Source: JBBKWQ01 sp037969115 (GTDB lineage Bacteria; Actinomycetota; Acidimicrobiia; Acidimicrobiales; Ilumatobacteraceae). Taken from it: DNA of 62,456 bases. Under the pieces are notes generated by a model. It saw only the letters and a list, made by a program, of their open reading frames with translations, was not told the origin of the DNA and ran no database searches. Each line of letters begins with the position of its first letter. Position 1 is the stretch's first letter. The position numbers were made by a program, and so were the translations under genes. Shown here piece by piece: positions 8,164 to 16,465 of the stretch. The DNA is taken from contig JBBKWQ010000077.1 in NCBI GenBank assembly GCA_037969115.1, forward strand, positions 1-62,456. Reading direction: 5' to 3'.

Positions 8164-8168
8164 CGTGG

Positions 8169-8507
8169 TCAACCCCAGCCGAGTTCGTGGAGACGTTCGT
8201 CGTCGATGCCCGCAGCGTGGGCGATCTCGTGCAACACGGTGATGGCGACCTCTTCGGCCAGTTCGTCTTCCGACGCGCACATGTCGCACAGCGGGCGCCG
8301 AAAGATCGAGACCACGTCGGGACCCTCGTCGCCGAACCGCTCGGTGTGGGGCGTGCCCTCGTACAACCCGAGCAGATCGGGCTCGTCGGGATGCTCGTCG
8401 TGCACCTGAACGACGACGTTGTCGAGGACCGGCACGAGTTCGGTCGGCAGCGCGTCGAGCGCGCGTTGGACCAGCCGTTCGAACCGATAGCGCGGGACCA
8501 CTCTCAT
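8169..8507 (-). CDS. Small zincin-like metallopeptidase (DUF1025/COG3824)
   Basis: 112-residue protein of the minimal zincin family. The motif LHEIAHAAGIDD (H93, E94, H97, third ligand region D102/D103) is the HExxHxxGxxD zinc site. An acidic patch and the RPLCDMC segment precede it. The family is found in many Actinobacteria, often as a single-domain cytoplasmic protein of unknown substrate. It follows mrp by 37 bp on the same strand and is probably cotranscribed with it. Confidence 0.8.
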   Translation of the reverse strand: MRVVPRYRFERLVQRALDALPTELVPVLDNVVVQVHDEHPDEPDLLGLYEGTPHTERFGDEGPDVVSIFRRPLCDMCASEDELAEEVAITVLHEIAHAAGIDDERLHELGWG

Positions 8508-8544
8508 CGGTTCGAACGCCTCAGATCGACGGCCCCGGCATCGA

Positions 8545-9690
8545 TCAGATGATCTTGAGCTGGGGACTGAAGATCTTCTTGGGCTTCAGGTCGACGGCGA
8601 TCTGCTTCGCGATCGCGTAGAACAGCTGCGCTGCTTCGCTGTCGGGGTCGACCGCAGCAATGGGTCGACCGTTGTCGCCGCCTTCGCGGAGGGCGGGAAC
8701 CAGTGGTAGCTGACCGAGCAGCGGCACGCCCAGCTCATCGGCCAGTTCCTGGCCACCGCCTGAGCCGAACAGTTCGTAGCGCTTGCCGTCGTCGCCGGTG
8801 AACCACGACATGTTCTCGATGATGCCGCGGACGGGCAGGTTGACCTTCTCGGCCATCGCCGCCGACAGACGGGCCACCTTCTGAGCAGCCGGCTGCGGGG
8901 TGGTGACGACGAAAACCTCGCCGCGCGGCAAATACTGACTCAGGCTCAGAGCGATGTCTCCGGTGCCGGGCGGCATGTCGACGAGCAGGAAGTCCGGCTC
9001 GTCCCAGAACACGTCGGTGAGGAACTGCTCGAGTGCCTTGTGCAGCATCGGCCCCCGCCAGATGACCGCTTCACCCTGCGGGACGAAGTAGCCGATCGAG
9101 ATGCATCGAACACCCCACTTCTCCGGCGGGATCAGCATCTCGTCGATCACGACGGGATCTCGGTCGGTCCCGAGCATGCGGGGTATCGAGTAACCGTAGA
9201 TGTCGGCATCGACCAGGCCGACGGTGAAACCCTGCGCGGCGAGTGCCACGGCGAGATTGGTGGTGACGCTCGACTTGCCGACTCCGCCCTTGCCCGACGA
9301 GATGAGCAACGGTCGGGTTTTCGCCCCGGGCTCGGAGAACGGGACCTTGCGGCCTTCGGCGTGCCCGTGGGCTTGGCCTTGACCGGCGCCCGCGCCGGCG
9401 TCGCCGTGCAGCCGTTTGCGGAGGTCTTCGCGCTCTTGGTCGGTCATCACCGTGAAATCGAGGTCGACACCGGTGACCCCGTCGAGAGCGGTGACCGCAT
9501 CGCTGACGCGGGTCTGGATTTCGTTGCGAAGCGGACATCCGGCGATCGTGAGGGCTACCTGGATGTCGGCGATGCCGTCGGTGCGCAGTTCGGCTCGACG
9601 CACCATCCCCAGATCGACGATGGAGCGGTGCAGCTCCGGGTCCTGAACGGGCCGGAGGGCATCGATGAGCTGTTCGCTGCTGACGGGCAT
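8545..9690 (-). CDS. mrp: Mrp/ApbC-type Fe-S cluster carrier ATPase
   Basis: 381 residues. An N-terminal MIP18/DUF59 domain (1-90) is joined by a Gly/Ala/His-rich linker (about 97-113) to a P-loop Mrp domain with SSGKGGVGKS at 131-140 and DMPPGTGD. Such proteins carry Fe-S clusters to target enzymes. The CxxC that bridges clusters between subunits in E. coli Mrp is missing: the region after ENMSW reads FTGDDGKRYELFG. The ATG at 9690 starts the DUF59 fold. A SufR-like Fe-S regulator is divergent 79 bp away, supporting an Fe-S role. The metallopeptidase gene follows in the same direction. Confidence 0.9.
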   Translation of the reverse strand: MPVSSEQLIDALRPVQDPELHRSIVDLGMVRRAELRTDGIADIQVALTIAGCPLRNEIQTRVSDAVTALDGVTGVDLDFTVMTDQEREDLRKRLHGDAGAGAGQGQAHGHAEGRKVPFSEPGAKTRPLLISSGKGGVGKSSVTTNLAVALAAQGFTVGLVDADIYGYSIPRMLGTDRDPVVIDEMLIPPEKWGVRCISIGYFVPQGEAVIWRGPMLHKALEQFLTDVFWDEPDFLLVDMPPGTGDIALSLSQYLPRGEVFVVTTPQPAAQKVARLSAAMAEKVNLPVRGIIENMSWFTGDDGKRYELFGSGGGQELADELGVPLLGQLPLVPALREGGDNGRPIAAVDPDSEAAQLFYAIAKQIAVDLKPKKIFSPQLKII

Positions 9691-9757
9691 ACATCTCATT
9701 GTGGCGACGGGTGCCGCCGAATGCACCGCCGCGATCGAGTTTCCACTACGCGGATAG

Positions 9758-9763
9758 TAGAAT
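9758..9763 (+). promoter_or_regulatory. -10 box of leaderless SufR-like gene
   Basis: TAGAAT, then 6 nt, then the ATG at 9770. It lies in the 79-bp space between mrp and the regulator, which must also hold the mrp promoter and any operator. Confidence 0.5.
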
Positions 9764-9769
9764 CCTCAC

Positions 9770-10510
9770 ATGGCCAGCTCCACGACCACCGCGGCATCGT
9801 TCGGCGCTGCGGTCTCGGCGATCACCGATGCGTTCGGTGACCCGACGCGTCGTGCGATCTACTTGTTCGTCCGAGACTTCGAGGGTGCCACCGCCGGTTC
9901 GGGTGGTGCGACCACGTCGGTCGTCGCGGAAGAGATCGGTGTGCATCCCAACGTGGCCCGTCATCACCTCGACAAGCTGGCAGCGGGCGGTTATCTGGAA
10001 GTGCAGAGCGGCAAGATCCCCGGTGGTCGTGCCGGCCGCCCATCGAAGCGATACGTCGCCGTTGCCGATGCGCTCACCGACTTTCCGGTCCGGAGCGACG
10101 ATCTGGTGTTGTCGTTGTTGGGGCGTGCACTCAGCCGGCTCCCTCACGACGAGGCCGAGCAAATGGCCGAGGAGGTGGGCGCCGAGTATGGCCGTGCCAT
10201 GGCAGCGGGCCTCACTGGCGATGCGTTGCATGCCGGGCACCGCTCACTCAAGGCAGCGATCCAGGCCGTGGCCGATGCGCTCACGGCGCACGGCTTCGCC
10301 GCGCATGCCGAAGGTCGCAACAACCAGTTGCGCATCATCAACAACCACTGCCCATTCGGTGAGGTCGCCATGGAACACCCGGTCATCTGCGCCGTCGACC
10401 GGGGCATGGTGCGCGGCATGTTGAGTGAGTTGTACGACAACGACATCGACGCCATCGTGACCGAGGCGAGCTTCGCGAAGGGCGACACGTTCTGCTCCAC
10501 AGCGGTGTGA
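9770..10510 (+). CDS. SufR-like Fe-S-sensing winged-helix repressor
   Basis: 246 residues. An ArsR/DeoR-like winged helix fills the first 100 (DPTRRAIYLFV; VVAEEIGVHPNVARHHLDKLAAGGYL; GRAGRPSKRY), followed by a helical region and a C-terminal sensor. Cysteines C194 and C207 (NNHCPFGEVAMEHPVICAV, spacing C-x12-C) and C242 near the end match the SufR pattern of cluster ligands; a fourth ligand is not obvious. SufR represses Fe-S biogenesis genes when it holds a cluster. Here the obvious target is divergent mrp, and probably itself. No suf genes are in the window. The ATG at 9770 appears leaderless. Confidence 0.75.
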   Translation: MASSTTTAASFGAAVSAITDAFGDPTRRAIYLFVRDFEGATAGSGGATTSVVAEEIGVHPNVARHHLDKLAAGGYLEVQSGKIPGGRAGRPSKRYVAVADALTDFPVRSDDLVLSLLGRALSRLPHDEAEQMAEEVGAEYGRAMAAGLTGDALHAGHRSLKAAIQAVADALTAHGFAAHAEGRNNQLRIINNHCPFGEVAMEHPVICAVDRGMVRGMLSELYDNDIDAIVTEASFAKGDTFCSTAV

Positions 10511-10528
10511 TCACGCTCATCTGACACG

Positions 10529-12193
10529 ATGTCGGGAATGCCTGACATCACGATTTTCAGGGCGCAACGGGTGGTCACGATGGATCCGGCGGTGCCGACC
10601 GCTCGGGCGGTCGCCGTCCGTGACGGTCTGATCCTCGGTGTCGGTGAGACGGACGTGCTGCAATCGACGTGGGGTCAGGCAGCCGTCGACGACACGTTCG
10701 CCGGCGACGTGATCGTTCCCGGTTTCGTCGAGGCCCATTCGCACGCCTTCGAGGGAGGTATCTGGGGCTTCGAATACGTCGGCTACTTCGACCGTCGCGG
10801 TCCGGACGGCCTCGTGCGCGACGGCTGCAGGAATTTTGAATCGCTGATTGCCCGCCTCCGCCAGCTCGATCACGACATCGAGGACCCGACCGAGTCTCTG
10901 ATCGTCTGGGGCTTCGATCCGATCTACTTCCAGGGGAAACGACTGGCTGCGCACCATCTCGACGCCGTGTCGGCGACCCGACCGATCTGTGTGGTGCATG
11001 CCAGTCTCCACCTGATCACCGTGAACACCGCGGTCATGGAACGCGAGGGATTCGCCGAAGGGTCCGAGGTCGAGGGGGTGCCCAACGGTGCCGACGGTCG
11101 ACCGCTGGGCGAGCTCCAGGAACCACCGGCGATGTCATTGGCCCGAATCGAGATGCGCCGCCTCATGTCGACCATGTCGAGTGATGAAGCCATTCGCCGA
11201 TTCGCTGCGATGGCGCGCACCGTGGGCTGTACCACGGTCACCGACCTGGGCACATCGGGATTCGCCTCCGACGCCGAATCCGATCGATGGCTCGCTGTGA
11301 CGGGTGAGGCCGGATTCCCGGCTCGGATCGTGCCGTTCATGAACCCGAAGGCTGCGCCGGGAACGCCCGCCGAACGCGTGCGACGTCTGCTCGATCTCGA
11401 GTCGATGAACACCGACACGTGCCGTTTCGGGCGCGTGAAGCTGATCCTCGACGGCTCGATCCAGGGGTTCACGGCACGCCTCAACCCACCTGGGTACCTC
11501 GGTGACCGACCCAATGGCATCTGGCTGATGGCGCCGGAGGAGTACGCCGGGTATCTGCTTGCATTCCACCGGGCCAACGTCACCGTGCATACGCACGTCA
11601 ATGGCGACGAGGCGGTCGACCTGATGCTCGACACCGTCGACGAGGCGCTTCGGCAGCACTCGTGGCTCGACCATCGACACACCGCGCAACACAGCCAGCT
11701 CACGACCCCGGCGCAATATCGGCGAATGGCGGTGCTCGGCGTGAACGCCAACATCTTCTCGAATCACATCTTCTACTGGGGTGACCAGCATCGCGACATC
11801 ACCGTCGGGCCCGACCGTGCGGCACGCATGAACGCGTGTGCTACCGCCAAGCGTGAGGGCGTGCGGTTCTCGATCCATTCCGACGCATCGGTGACGCCAT
11901 TGGGCTGCCTGCACACGATGTGGTGCGCCGTCAATCGGGTGACTGCCTCAGGCGCGGTGCTCGGCCCGGAGGAACGGATCAGCGTGGCCGACGCGATGAA
12001 GGCCGTCACGATCGACGCTGCGTTCCAGCTGCGGCTCGACCACGAGATCGGATCGATCGAGGGCGGCAAGCGAGCCGACTTCGCCGTGCTCGCCGACGAT
12101 CCGTTCGAGGTCGACCCGATCGCTCTGCGTGACATCGACGTGGTCGGCACGGTTCTGGGCGGTCGCATCACGTCGTCGGACGGGTTCGTGTGA
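10529..12193 (+). CDS. YtcJ-like amidohydrolase
   Basis: 554-residue metal-dependent hydrolase of the YtcJ/exoenzyme-regulatory group (amidohydrolase_3). The first metal site is PGFVEAHSHAFEGG (H70, H72); later features are ILDGSIQGFTARL, HTHVNGDEAVDLMLD, and the terminal HSDASVTPLGCLHTMWCAVNR followed by GSIEGGKRADFAVLADDPF. Substrates of this group are mostly unknown amides or cyclic amides. Start is ATG 10529, with ATG 10538 as an alternative. The gene overlaps the next by 4 bp (GTGA), so it is translated together with a COG0523 GTPase that may supply its metal. Confidence 0.8.
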   Translation: MSGMPDITIFRAQRVVTMDPAVPTARAVAVRDGLILGVGETDVLQSTWGQAAVDDTFAGDVIVPGFVEAHSHAFEGGIWGFEYVGYFDRRGPDGLVRDGCRNFESLIARLRQLDHDIEDPTESLIVWGFDPIYFQGKRLAAHHLDAVSATRPICVVHASLHLITVNTAVMEREGFAEGSEVEGVPNGADGRPLGELQEPPAMSLARIEMRRLMSTMSSDEAIRRFAAMARTVGCTTVTDLGTSGFASDAESDRWLAVTGEAGFPARIVPFMNPKAAPGTPAERVRRLLDLESMNTDTCRFGRVKLILDGSIQGFTARLNPPGYLGDRPNGIWLMAPEEYAGYLLAFHRANVTVHTHVNGDEAVDLMLDTVDEALRQHSWLDHRHTAQHSQLTTPAQYRRMAVLGVNANIFSNHIFYWGDQHRDITVGPDRAARMNACATAKREGVRFSIHSDASVTPLGCLHTMWCAVNRVTASGAVLGPEERISVADAMKAVTIDAAFQLRLDHEIGSIEGGKRADFAVLADDPFEVDPIALRDIDVVGTVLGGRITSSDGFV

Positions 12194-13065
12194 CGTCGCC
12201 GCTCCCGTGGGGCGGGAAGCGGGTCCCGTTCACGTTGCTCGGCGGGTATCTGGGGTCGGGCAAGACGACCATCGTCAACCACGTGCTCGAACACGCACCA
12301 AGTCGGCTCCTCGTATTGGTCAACGACGTGGGCGCGGTCAGTGTCGATGCATCGCTGATCGCCGCTCACGATGGTCAGACCATCGAGCTCACCAACGGAT
12401 GCGTGTGCTGCGCTGTCGTCGACGATTTCGCGCAGACCCTCGAACAGGTGCGTTCGTGGAACGAACCGCCCGGTCACGTGCTGATGGAGCTGAGCGGGGT
12501 CGGCCGGCCGACGAGGCTCGCCGCGTGGGCCAATACGTCAGGATTCCGGCTCGACGGCATCGTGGTGTGCGTCGACGCCGAGCAGGTTCGCGAGCGTGCC
12601 GCCCAACGGTATGTGGGTGACACGGTGCTCGACCAGCTCGCTTCCGCCGATCTGTTGGTGGTGAACAAGTGCGACCTCGTCGACGCCGAACAGCTCGCGG
12701 AACTCGATGGCTGGCTCGAAGGATTCTCCGCGGCCCCGAGTATGCACGTCAGCCATGGCGCCGTGAATGTCGAATTGCTGCTCGGTCTCGAGCGATCGGC
12801 CACGCTCGTGGAAGTGCCGCCGGTCGACGACGGCCACCTCGCAACCGTGATCGACGTGCCGATCGGAATCTCCACCAGCGAACTCGACCGCTGGCTCGCC
12901 GAACTCGACGGTTCAGTTGTTCGAGCGAAGGGAATTGTTCGTTGCTCGGATTCCGACGCGCCGATCGAGGTGCAGGCAGTCGGCCACCGTCGCAGCACAC
13001 GACCACGGCCAGACCTGGCGATGCCGGCCGTCAATCAGGTCGTCGCCATCACGGTTCCTCACTGA
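12190..13065 (+). CDS. COG0523 (CobW/P47K) GTPase, putative metallochaperone
   Basis: 291 residues. P-loop GGYLGSGKTT at 18-27, the metal-binding CxCC as CVCC at 71-74 in NGCVCCAV, and NKCD for guanine recognition. The C-terminal CobW_C region is short. COG0523 proteins insert zinc, iron or cobalt into partner enzymes using GTP. The start GTG overlaps the stop of the amidohydrolase, which makes that enzyme the first candidate client. No zinc-uptake operator or nitrile hydratase gene is adjacent. Confidence 0.85.
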   Translation: MTSPLPWGGKRVPFTLLGGYLGSGKTTIVNHVLEHAPSRLLVLVNDVGAVSVDASLIAAHDGQTIELTNGCVCCAVVDDFAQTLEQVRSWNEPPGHVLMELSGVGRPTRLAAWANTSGFRLDGIVVCVDAEQVRERAAQRYVGDTVLDQLASADLLVVNKCDLVDAEQLAELDGWLEGFSAAPSMHVSHGAVNVELLLGLERSATLVEVPPVDDGHLATVIDVPIGISTSELDRWLAELDGSVVRAKGIVRCSDSDAPIEVQAVGHRRSTRPRPDLAMPAVNQVVAITVPH

Positions 13066-13087
13066 GCCACGCACGATCGCCCCGGCA

Positions 13088-13107
13088 GCCCGGCCCGGCC
13101 CGGCCCG
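13088..13107. repeat. CCCGG short tandem repeat
   Basis: About four copies of a 5-bp unit in the 78-bp space between the convergent COG0523 and cupin genes. A palindrome GAGCTGAGCTC follows at once. Possibly a terminator region; no T-tract. Confidence 0.45.
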
Positions 13108-13143
13108 AGCTGAGCTCACCAGAGTTGCCGGATGCGCAGGTCC

Positions 13144-13527
13144 CTACACGGTCGCCATCTTGGCAAGGATGTGATCGAGTACGGCGGCGTGCTCCGCTTG
13201 TGGGCTGAACAGGATGAAGTCGGAGTCGGTGTTGACGCGAACGCTGTGGCCGGGGGGCCAGTAGAATACGTCGCCCGTCGAGCAGGTCTCGTCGGTGCCG
13301 TCGTGGTAGGAGACGACGACCTCGCCGGCGATCATGTAACCCCAATGGGCGGAGTGGCAGGCATCGTCGGTGAGTCCTTCGAGGAGGGGCGCGAGGTCTG
13401 CGCCGGCTCCCACGGTGAAGTATTCGGCGGCCAGAGCGCCAGAGGCGACGCCGAAGTCCGGAAGGTGACGCGCCACGGTGCCGGGAGCATCGATCATGAT
13501 GGGAATGTCGTTCTTGGGAAGGTGCAT
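13144..13527 (-). CDS. Single-domain cupin protein
   Basis: 127-residue cupin. The second half holds the barrel strands HWGYMIAGEVVVSYHDG and TGDVFYWPPGHSVRVNTDSDFILFSP. The ATG at 13527 has an AAGGA site about 9 nt upstream, so the longer frame to 13617 is not needed. Metal ligands are incomplete compared with classic cupins, so a binding or sensing role is as likely as catalysis. It follows the TIGR03086 gene by 73 bp in the same direction; the pair is probably one transcript. Confidence 0.75.
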   Translation of the reverse strand: MHLPKNDIPIMIDAPGTVARHLPDFGVASGALAAEYFTVGAGADLAPLLEGLTDDACHSAHWGYMIAGEVVVSYHDGTDETCSTGDVFYWPPGHSVRVNTDSDFILFSPQAEHAAVLDHILAKMATV

Positions 13528-13600
13528 GACTGTTGATCCTTTGAGTTGGTTGGGTTGTTGGAAGATCGTGGTTGTGGGAAGTTCGTGAGCGTTGGCTCGG

Positions 13601-14158
13601 TCAGAGCGAACGTCCACTGAATGCGATCAGGCGCTCCAGTTGGCCGGCGCGTTCAGGTGGTGTGGTCGGATCCTTGAAGGTGTCCCCGTCTCGCATCTCG
13701 GCGCTGATGGCGCCGCGGGCGAACTCGTCGACCGAGTCGATCACGGCGGCCGGTAGGTCGTATGACAGCCCTGTGGCCATGGCGAGATCCCAGCCGTGGA
13801 CGAGGCCGTCGAACGCCACGAAGCGAGCGAACACCGAGCCCGGCATCTCGCCATTCGGCGCGCTGATCGTGCGTTCCATCGCCCCGGGTGAACACACGGC
13901 ATCGAGCAGATCGTCCATCGTCTTGCGAAACTCCGCTGCCGGGACTCGGCCGTACACGGGAGGTGCCTTGATCTCGGGCACCTCTCGGCCCCGGAACCGG
14001 TAGGCGAACGAACTGCCGAGCACGATCATGTGGTCGAGCACGTCATGCACGGTGAACCGTGCGCACGGTGTCGGCTTGTCGAGCTGACTGGTATCGATGC
14101 GGTCGACGATCGCGTTGAGGGTTGGCACGATGCTCGAGAGTTGTTCCGTGGGTTCCAT
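13601..14158 (-). CDS. TIGR03086-family (DinB-like) metal-binding protein
   Basis: 185-residue four-helix protein of the mycothiol-dependent maleylpyruvate isomerase/DinB superfamily, TIGR03086 branch. It has the usual blocks RFTVHDVLDHMIVLGSSFAYR near residue 50 and FDGLVHGWDLAMATGLSYDLPA near 130, with histidines that form the metal site in the family. Members are thought to be thiol-dependent transferases; the substrate here is unknown. The ATG at 14158 has AAAGG upstream. It heads a two-gene unit with the cupin and is divergent from a large TPR protein. Confidence 0.8.
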   Translation of the reverse strand: MEPTEQLSSIVPTLNAIVDRIDTSQLDKPTPCARFTVHDVLDHMIVLGSSFAYRFRGREVPEIKAPPVYGRVPAAEFRKTMDDLLDAVCSPGAMERTISAPNGEMPGSVFARFVAFDGLVHGWDLAMATGLSYDLPAAVIDSVDEFARGAISAEMRDGDTFKDPTTPPERAGQLERLIAFSGRSL

Positions 14159-14225
14159 GAACTTGCCTTTCGATGAATGGTGGTCAGGTGGCGCTTCGGC
14201 GAACCGCAGCGCTATCGAGAAGGCG

Positions 14226-14240
14226 TGACAATTGATGTCA
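14226..14240. promoter_or_regulatory. Inverted repeat TGACA-N5-TGTCA, candidate operator
   Basis: TGACAATTGATGTCA lies between the divergent TIGR03086 gene and the TPR protein, 10 bp before the latter's GTG. The position would block or recruit polymerase for both genes. No regulator is assigned. Confidence 0.45.
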
Positions 14241-14250
14241 CAATGCAACA

Positions 14251-16314
14251 GTGGTCGGACTCTCAGCGGTGCGTGATGCCCTGGATCGCGGGGAGTGGCT
14301 CGAAGCGCTCGACGCGCTCTCCGCCGCTGGAGCTGCATCCGACTGTGCCGAGGGGCTCGAGCTTCGGGCACGCGCGGAGTACGGTCGCGGCGACTTCGAA
14401 GCGTCCGTATCGGCGTGGGAAGACCTGCACGCTCGGCTCGTTTCGGAAGGTGATTCGGCCGGAGCAGCGTGGCCGGCGGCCATGGTCGCCATGTTTCTCA
14501 TGATGGACACCGGGTTGATGGCGCCGGTCCGCACGTGGCTGCGACGCGCCGAACGGTTGCTGGAAGGCCACGACGAGGCGCCTGCCCACTCCATCATTGC
14601 CGTGGTCCGCGCCTACGAACGCTTCATGTGCGGCGACATGGCTGCGGCTGGCGCGAACGCCACTCTGGCGATCGAACTCGGATCGCGTCTGGGTGTTGCG
14701 TCGGCGGTCATGATCGGTCGCGTCTGCACGGCACGGATCACGATCTTCAGCGGCCAGGTCCAGGCCGGTCTCGACCAGCTCGACGAGATCGCCATCGATC
14801 TGATGTCTGGAGTGGTGGACCCGCTCACCACGGGGATGATGTACTGCGAGTTGATCTGTGCCGCACAGGGAATGGCTCTCCACGACAAAGCGAGCGAGTG
14901 GACCGACGTGATGGAGCACTGGCGGCACGGCTCAGCGATTGGTGGTATCGGTGGTCGATGCCGGGTGCACCGCGCCGAAATCCTGCGGATCTCGGGGCCG
15001 TGCGATCGAGCCGAGGCGGAGGCGCTCGGAGCATGTGATGAGCTTCGCCCCTGGATGCGCCGCGAATTCGGGTGGCCGCTCGTGGAACTCGGCAACATCC
15101 GGCTGCGCAGAGGAGATCTGGTTGGTGCCGAAGAGGCATTCCTCGCAGCTCACGAACGGGCCTGGTCGCCCTATCCAGGTCTCGCGCTGTTGCGATTGGA
15201 GCAGGGTGACATCGGGTCGGCAACGACGATGATCGCGGACGCGATCGCCCACCCCTTCGACGTTCCATGGAAGGAACGACCCCCATTCGGTGACCTACGT
15301 CTGGCCCCGCTGCTCGACGCCCAAGCCGAGATCGCCGCTGCCGCTGGTGATGCCGATACGGCCCGTGTCGCTGCACAAGCACTCACGTCGATCGCGGAGT
15401 CGTATCCGAGTCGATCTCTGGCAGCAGGAGCGGAACTGGCGAACGCGCGGGTGGCGTTGCTCGCCGGGCACCTCGACCAGGCGATCCATCACGCTGCCGC
15501 CGCGACCGCAGCATGGTCCGACATCGGGGCCCCGTTCGAAGCAGCGGCAGCGCGAATGGTGCTCGGTCAGGCGCATCACAGATCCAACAATGTCAACGGC
15601 GCACAGCTGGAGTGGCGGGCCGCCAAATCCGCCTTCGAGGCCTTCGGCGCGACGCGCTGGGCGGAACGAGCGGATCGCCACCTCGCCGACACCTCGTCCA
15701 ACCCGACGCCGGTTCGAACCACCGGAGCGATGACGGCGACGTTTCGTTGCGAAGGTGACACGAGAACCGTCTGTTTCGGGGATCTGACGGTTCATGTTCG
15801 TGACCTTCTGGGCTTTCGTTATGTGGAGCGGTTGCTCGCCGACCCCGGTCGTGAGGTCCACGTCCTCGATCTCGTGGCGGTCGAGCACGGCACGCTTCTC
15901 AGCGGCCGCGACGTCCGAGGCGAGCACCTCGTGGTCGGACCAGTCGCCGCTGGGCTCCCACTCATCGACGAGGTGGCGCGGGATGCCTACCGTCGCCGGT
16001 TGGTCGAAGTCGAGGACGACATCGACGAGGCCACACAGATGAACGATCTCGGTCGCATCGAGCTGGCGCAGCGCGACCGCGACTACTTGATCGCCGAGCT
16101 GACCAGCGCCGTCGGGCTGGGGGGACGACACCGATCGGTCGGCGGAACGTCCGAGCGTGCGCGCACCAGCGTGACGCGGTCGCTTCGCTACGCGCTCGGG
16201 CGCCTCACTCAGCACCACCCTGCCCTCGCTGCTCACCTCGACCAGAGTGTGCACACCGGTACCTATTGCGCCTACATCCCTGACCCCCTGACGTCGATTG
16301 CGTGGCAGCTCTGA
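14251..16314 (+). CDS. TPR-repeat protein with actinobacterial LuxR/AfsR-like C-terminal module
   Basis: 687 residues of mostly helical, TPR-like repeats (for example AAMVAMFLMMDTGLMAPVRTWLRRAE; ELGNIRLRRGDLVGAEEAFLAAHERA), then a C-terminal module starting near residue 500: FGDLTVHVRDLLGFRYVERLLADPGREVHVLDL, ending TGTYCAYIPDP. This module is common at the C-terminus of large actinobacterial ATPase/TPR regulators. No P-loop ATPase, receiver or helix-turn-helix is visible, so this looks like a regulator stripped to its TPR and output parts. The start is the GTG at 14251, with an ATG 9 nt upstream as alternative. An inverted repeat sits just upstream. Confidence 0.65.
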   Translation: MVGLSAVRDALDRGEWLEALDALSAAGAASDCAEGLELRARAEYGRGDFEASVSAWEDLHARLVSEGDSAGAAWPAAMVAMFLMMDTGLMAPVRTWLRRAERLLEGHDEAPAHSIIAVVRAYERFMCGDMAAAGANATLAIELGSRLGVASAVMIGRVCTARITIFSGQVQAGLDQLDEIAIDLMSGVVDPLTTGMMYCELICAAQGMALHDKASEWTDVMEHWRHGSAIGGIGGRCRVHRAEILRISGPCDRAEAEALGACDELRPWMRREFGWPLVELGNIRLRRGDLVGAEEAFLAAHERAWSPYPGLALLRLEQGDIGSATTMIADAIAHPFDVPWKERPPFGDLRLAPLLDAQAEIAAAAGDADTARVAAQALTSIAESYPSRSLAAGAELANARVALLAGHLDQAIHHAAAATAAWSDIGAPFEAAAARMVLGQAHHRSNNVNGAQLEWRAAKSAFEAFGATRWAERADRHLADTSSNPTPVRTTGAMTATFRCEGDTRTVCFGDLTVHVRDLLGFRYVERLLADPGREVHVLDLVAVEHGTLLSGRDVRGEHLVVGPVAAGLPLIDEVARDAYRRRLVEVEDDIDEATQMNDLGRIELAQRDRDYLIAELTSAVGLGGRHRSVGGTSERARTSVTRSLRYALGRLTQHHPALAAHLDQSVHTGTYCAYIPDPLTSIAWQL

Positions 16315-16320
16315 CACCGC

Positions 16321-16339
16321 CACGGAGTGCCGCTCCGTG
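16321..16339 (+). terminator. Hairpin after the TPR gene
   Basis: Perfect 7-bp stem CACGGAG / CTCCGTG with a 5-nt loop, 6 bp after the stop codon. It has no T-tract, as is common in GC-rich actinomycetes. The following 126 bp to the LLM gene hold nothing else I recognise. Confidence 0.55.
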
Positions 16340-16465
16340 CTTGTGACGACCCACGTCGAGATGTCGGAGGTCGTTGCGGTGTTTCTTGCAGCGATCACCA
16401 CGTCGGGATGTCGTCGTGCCTGCCATGGATCGGGCTTTCCGGGTGTCGAACGAGGCTGGTGCGAA

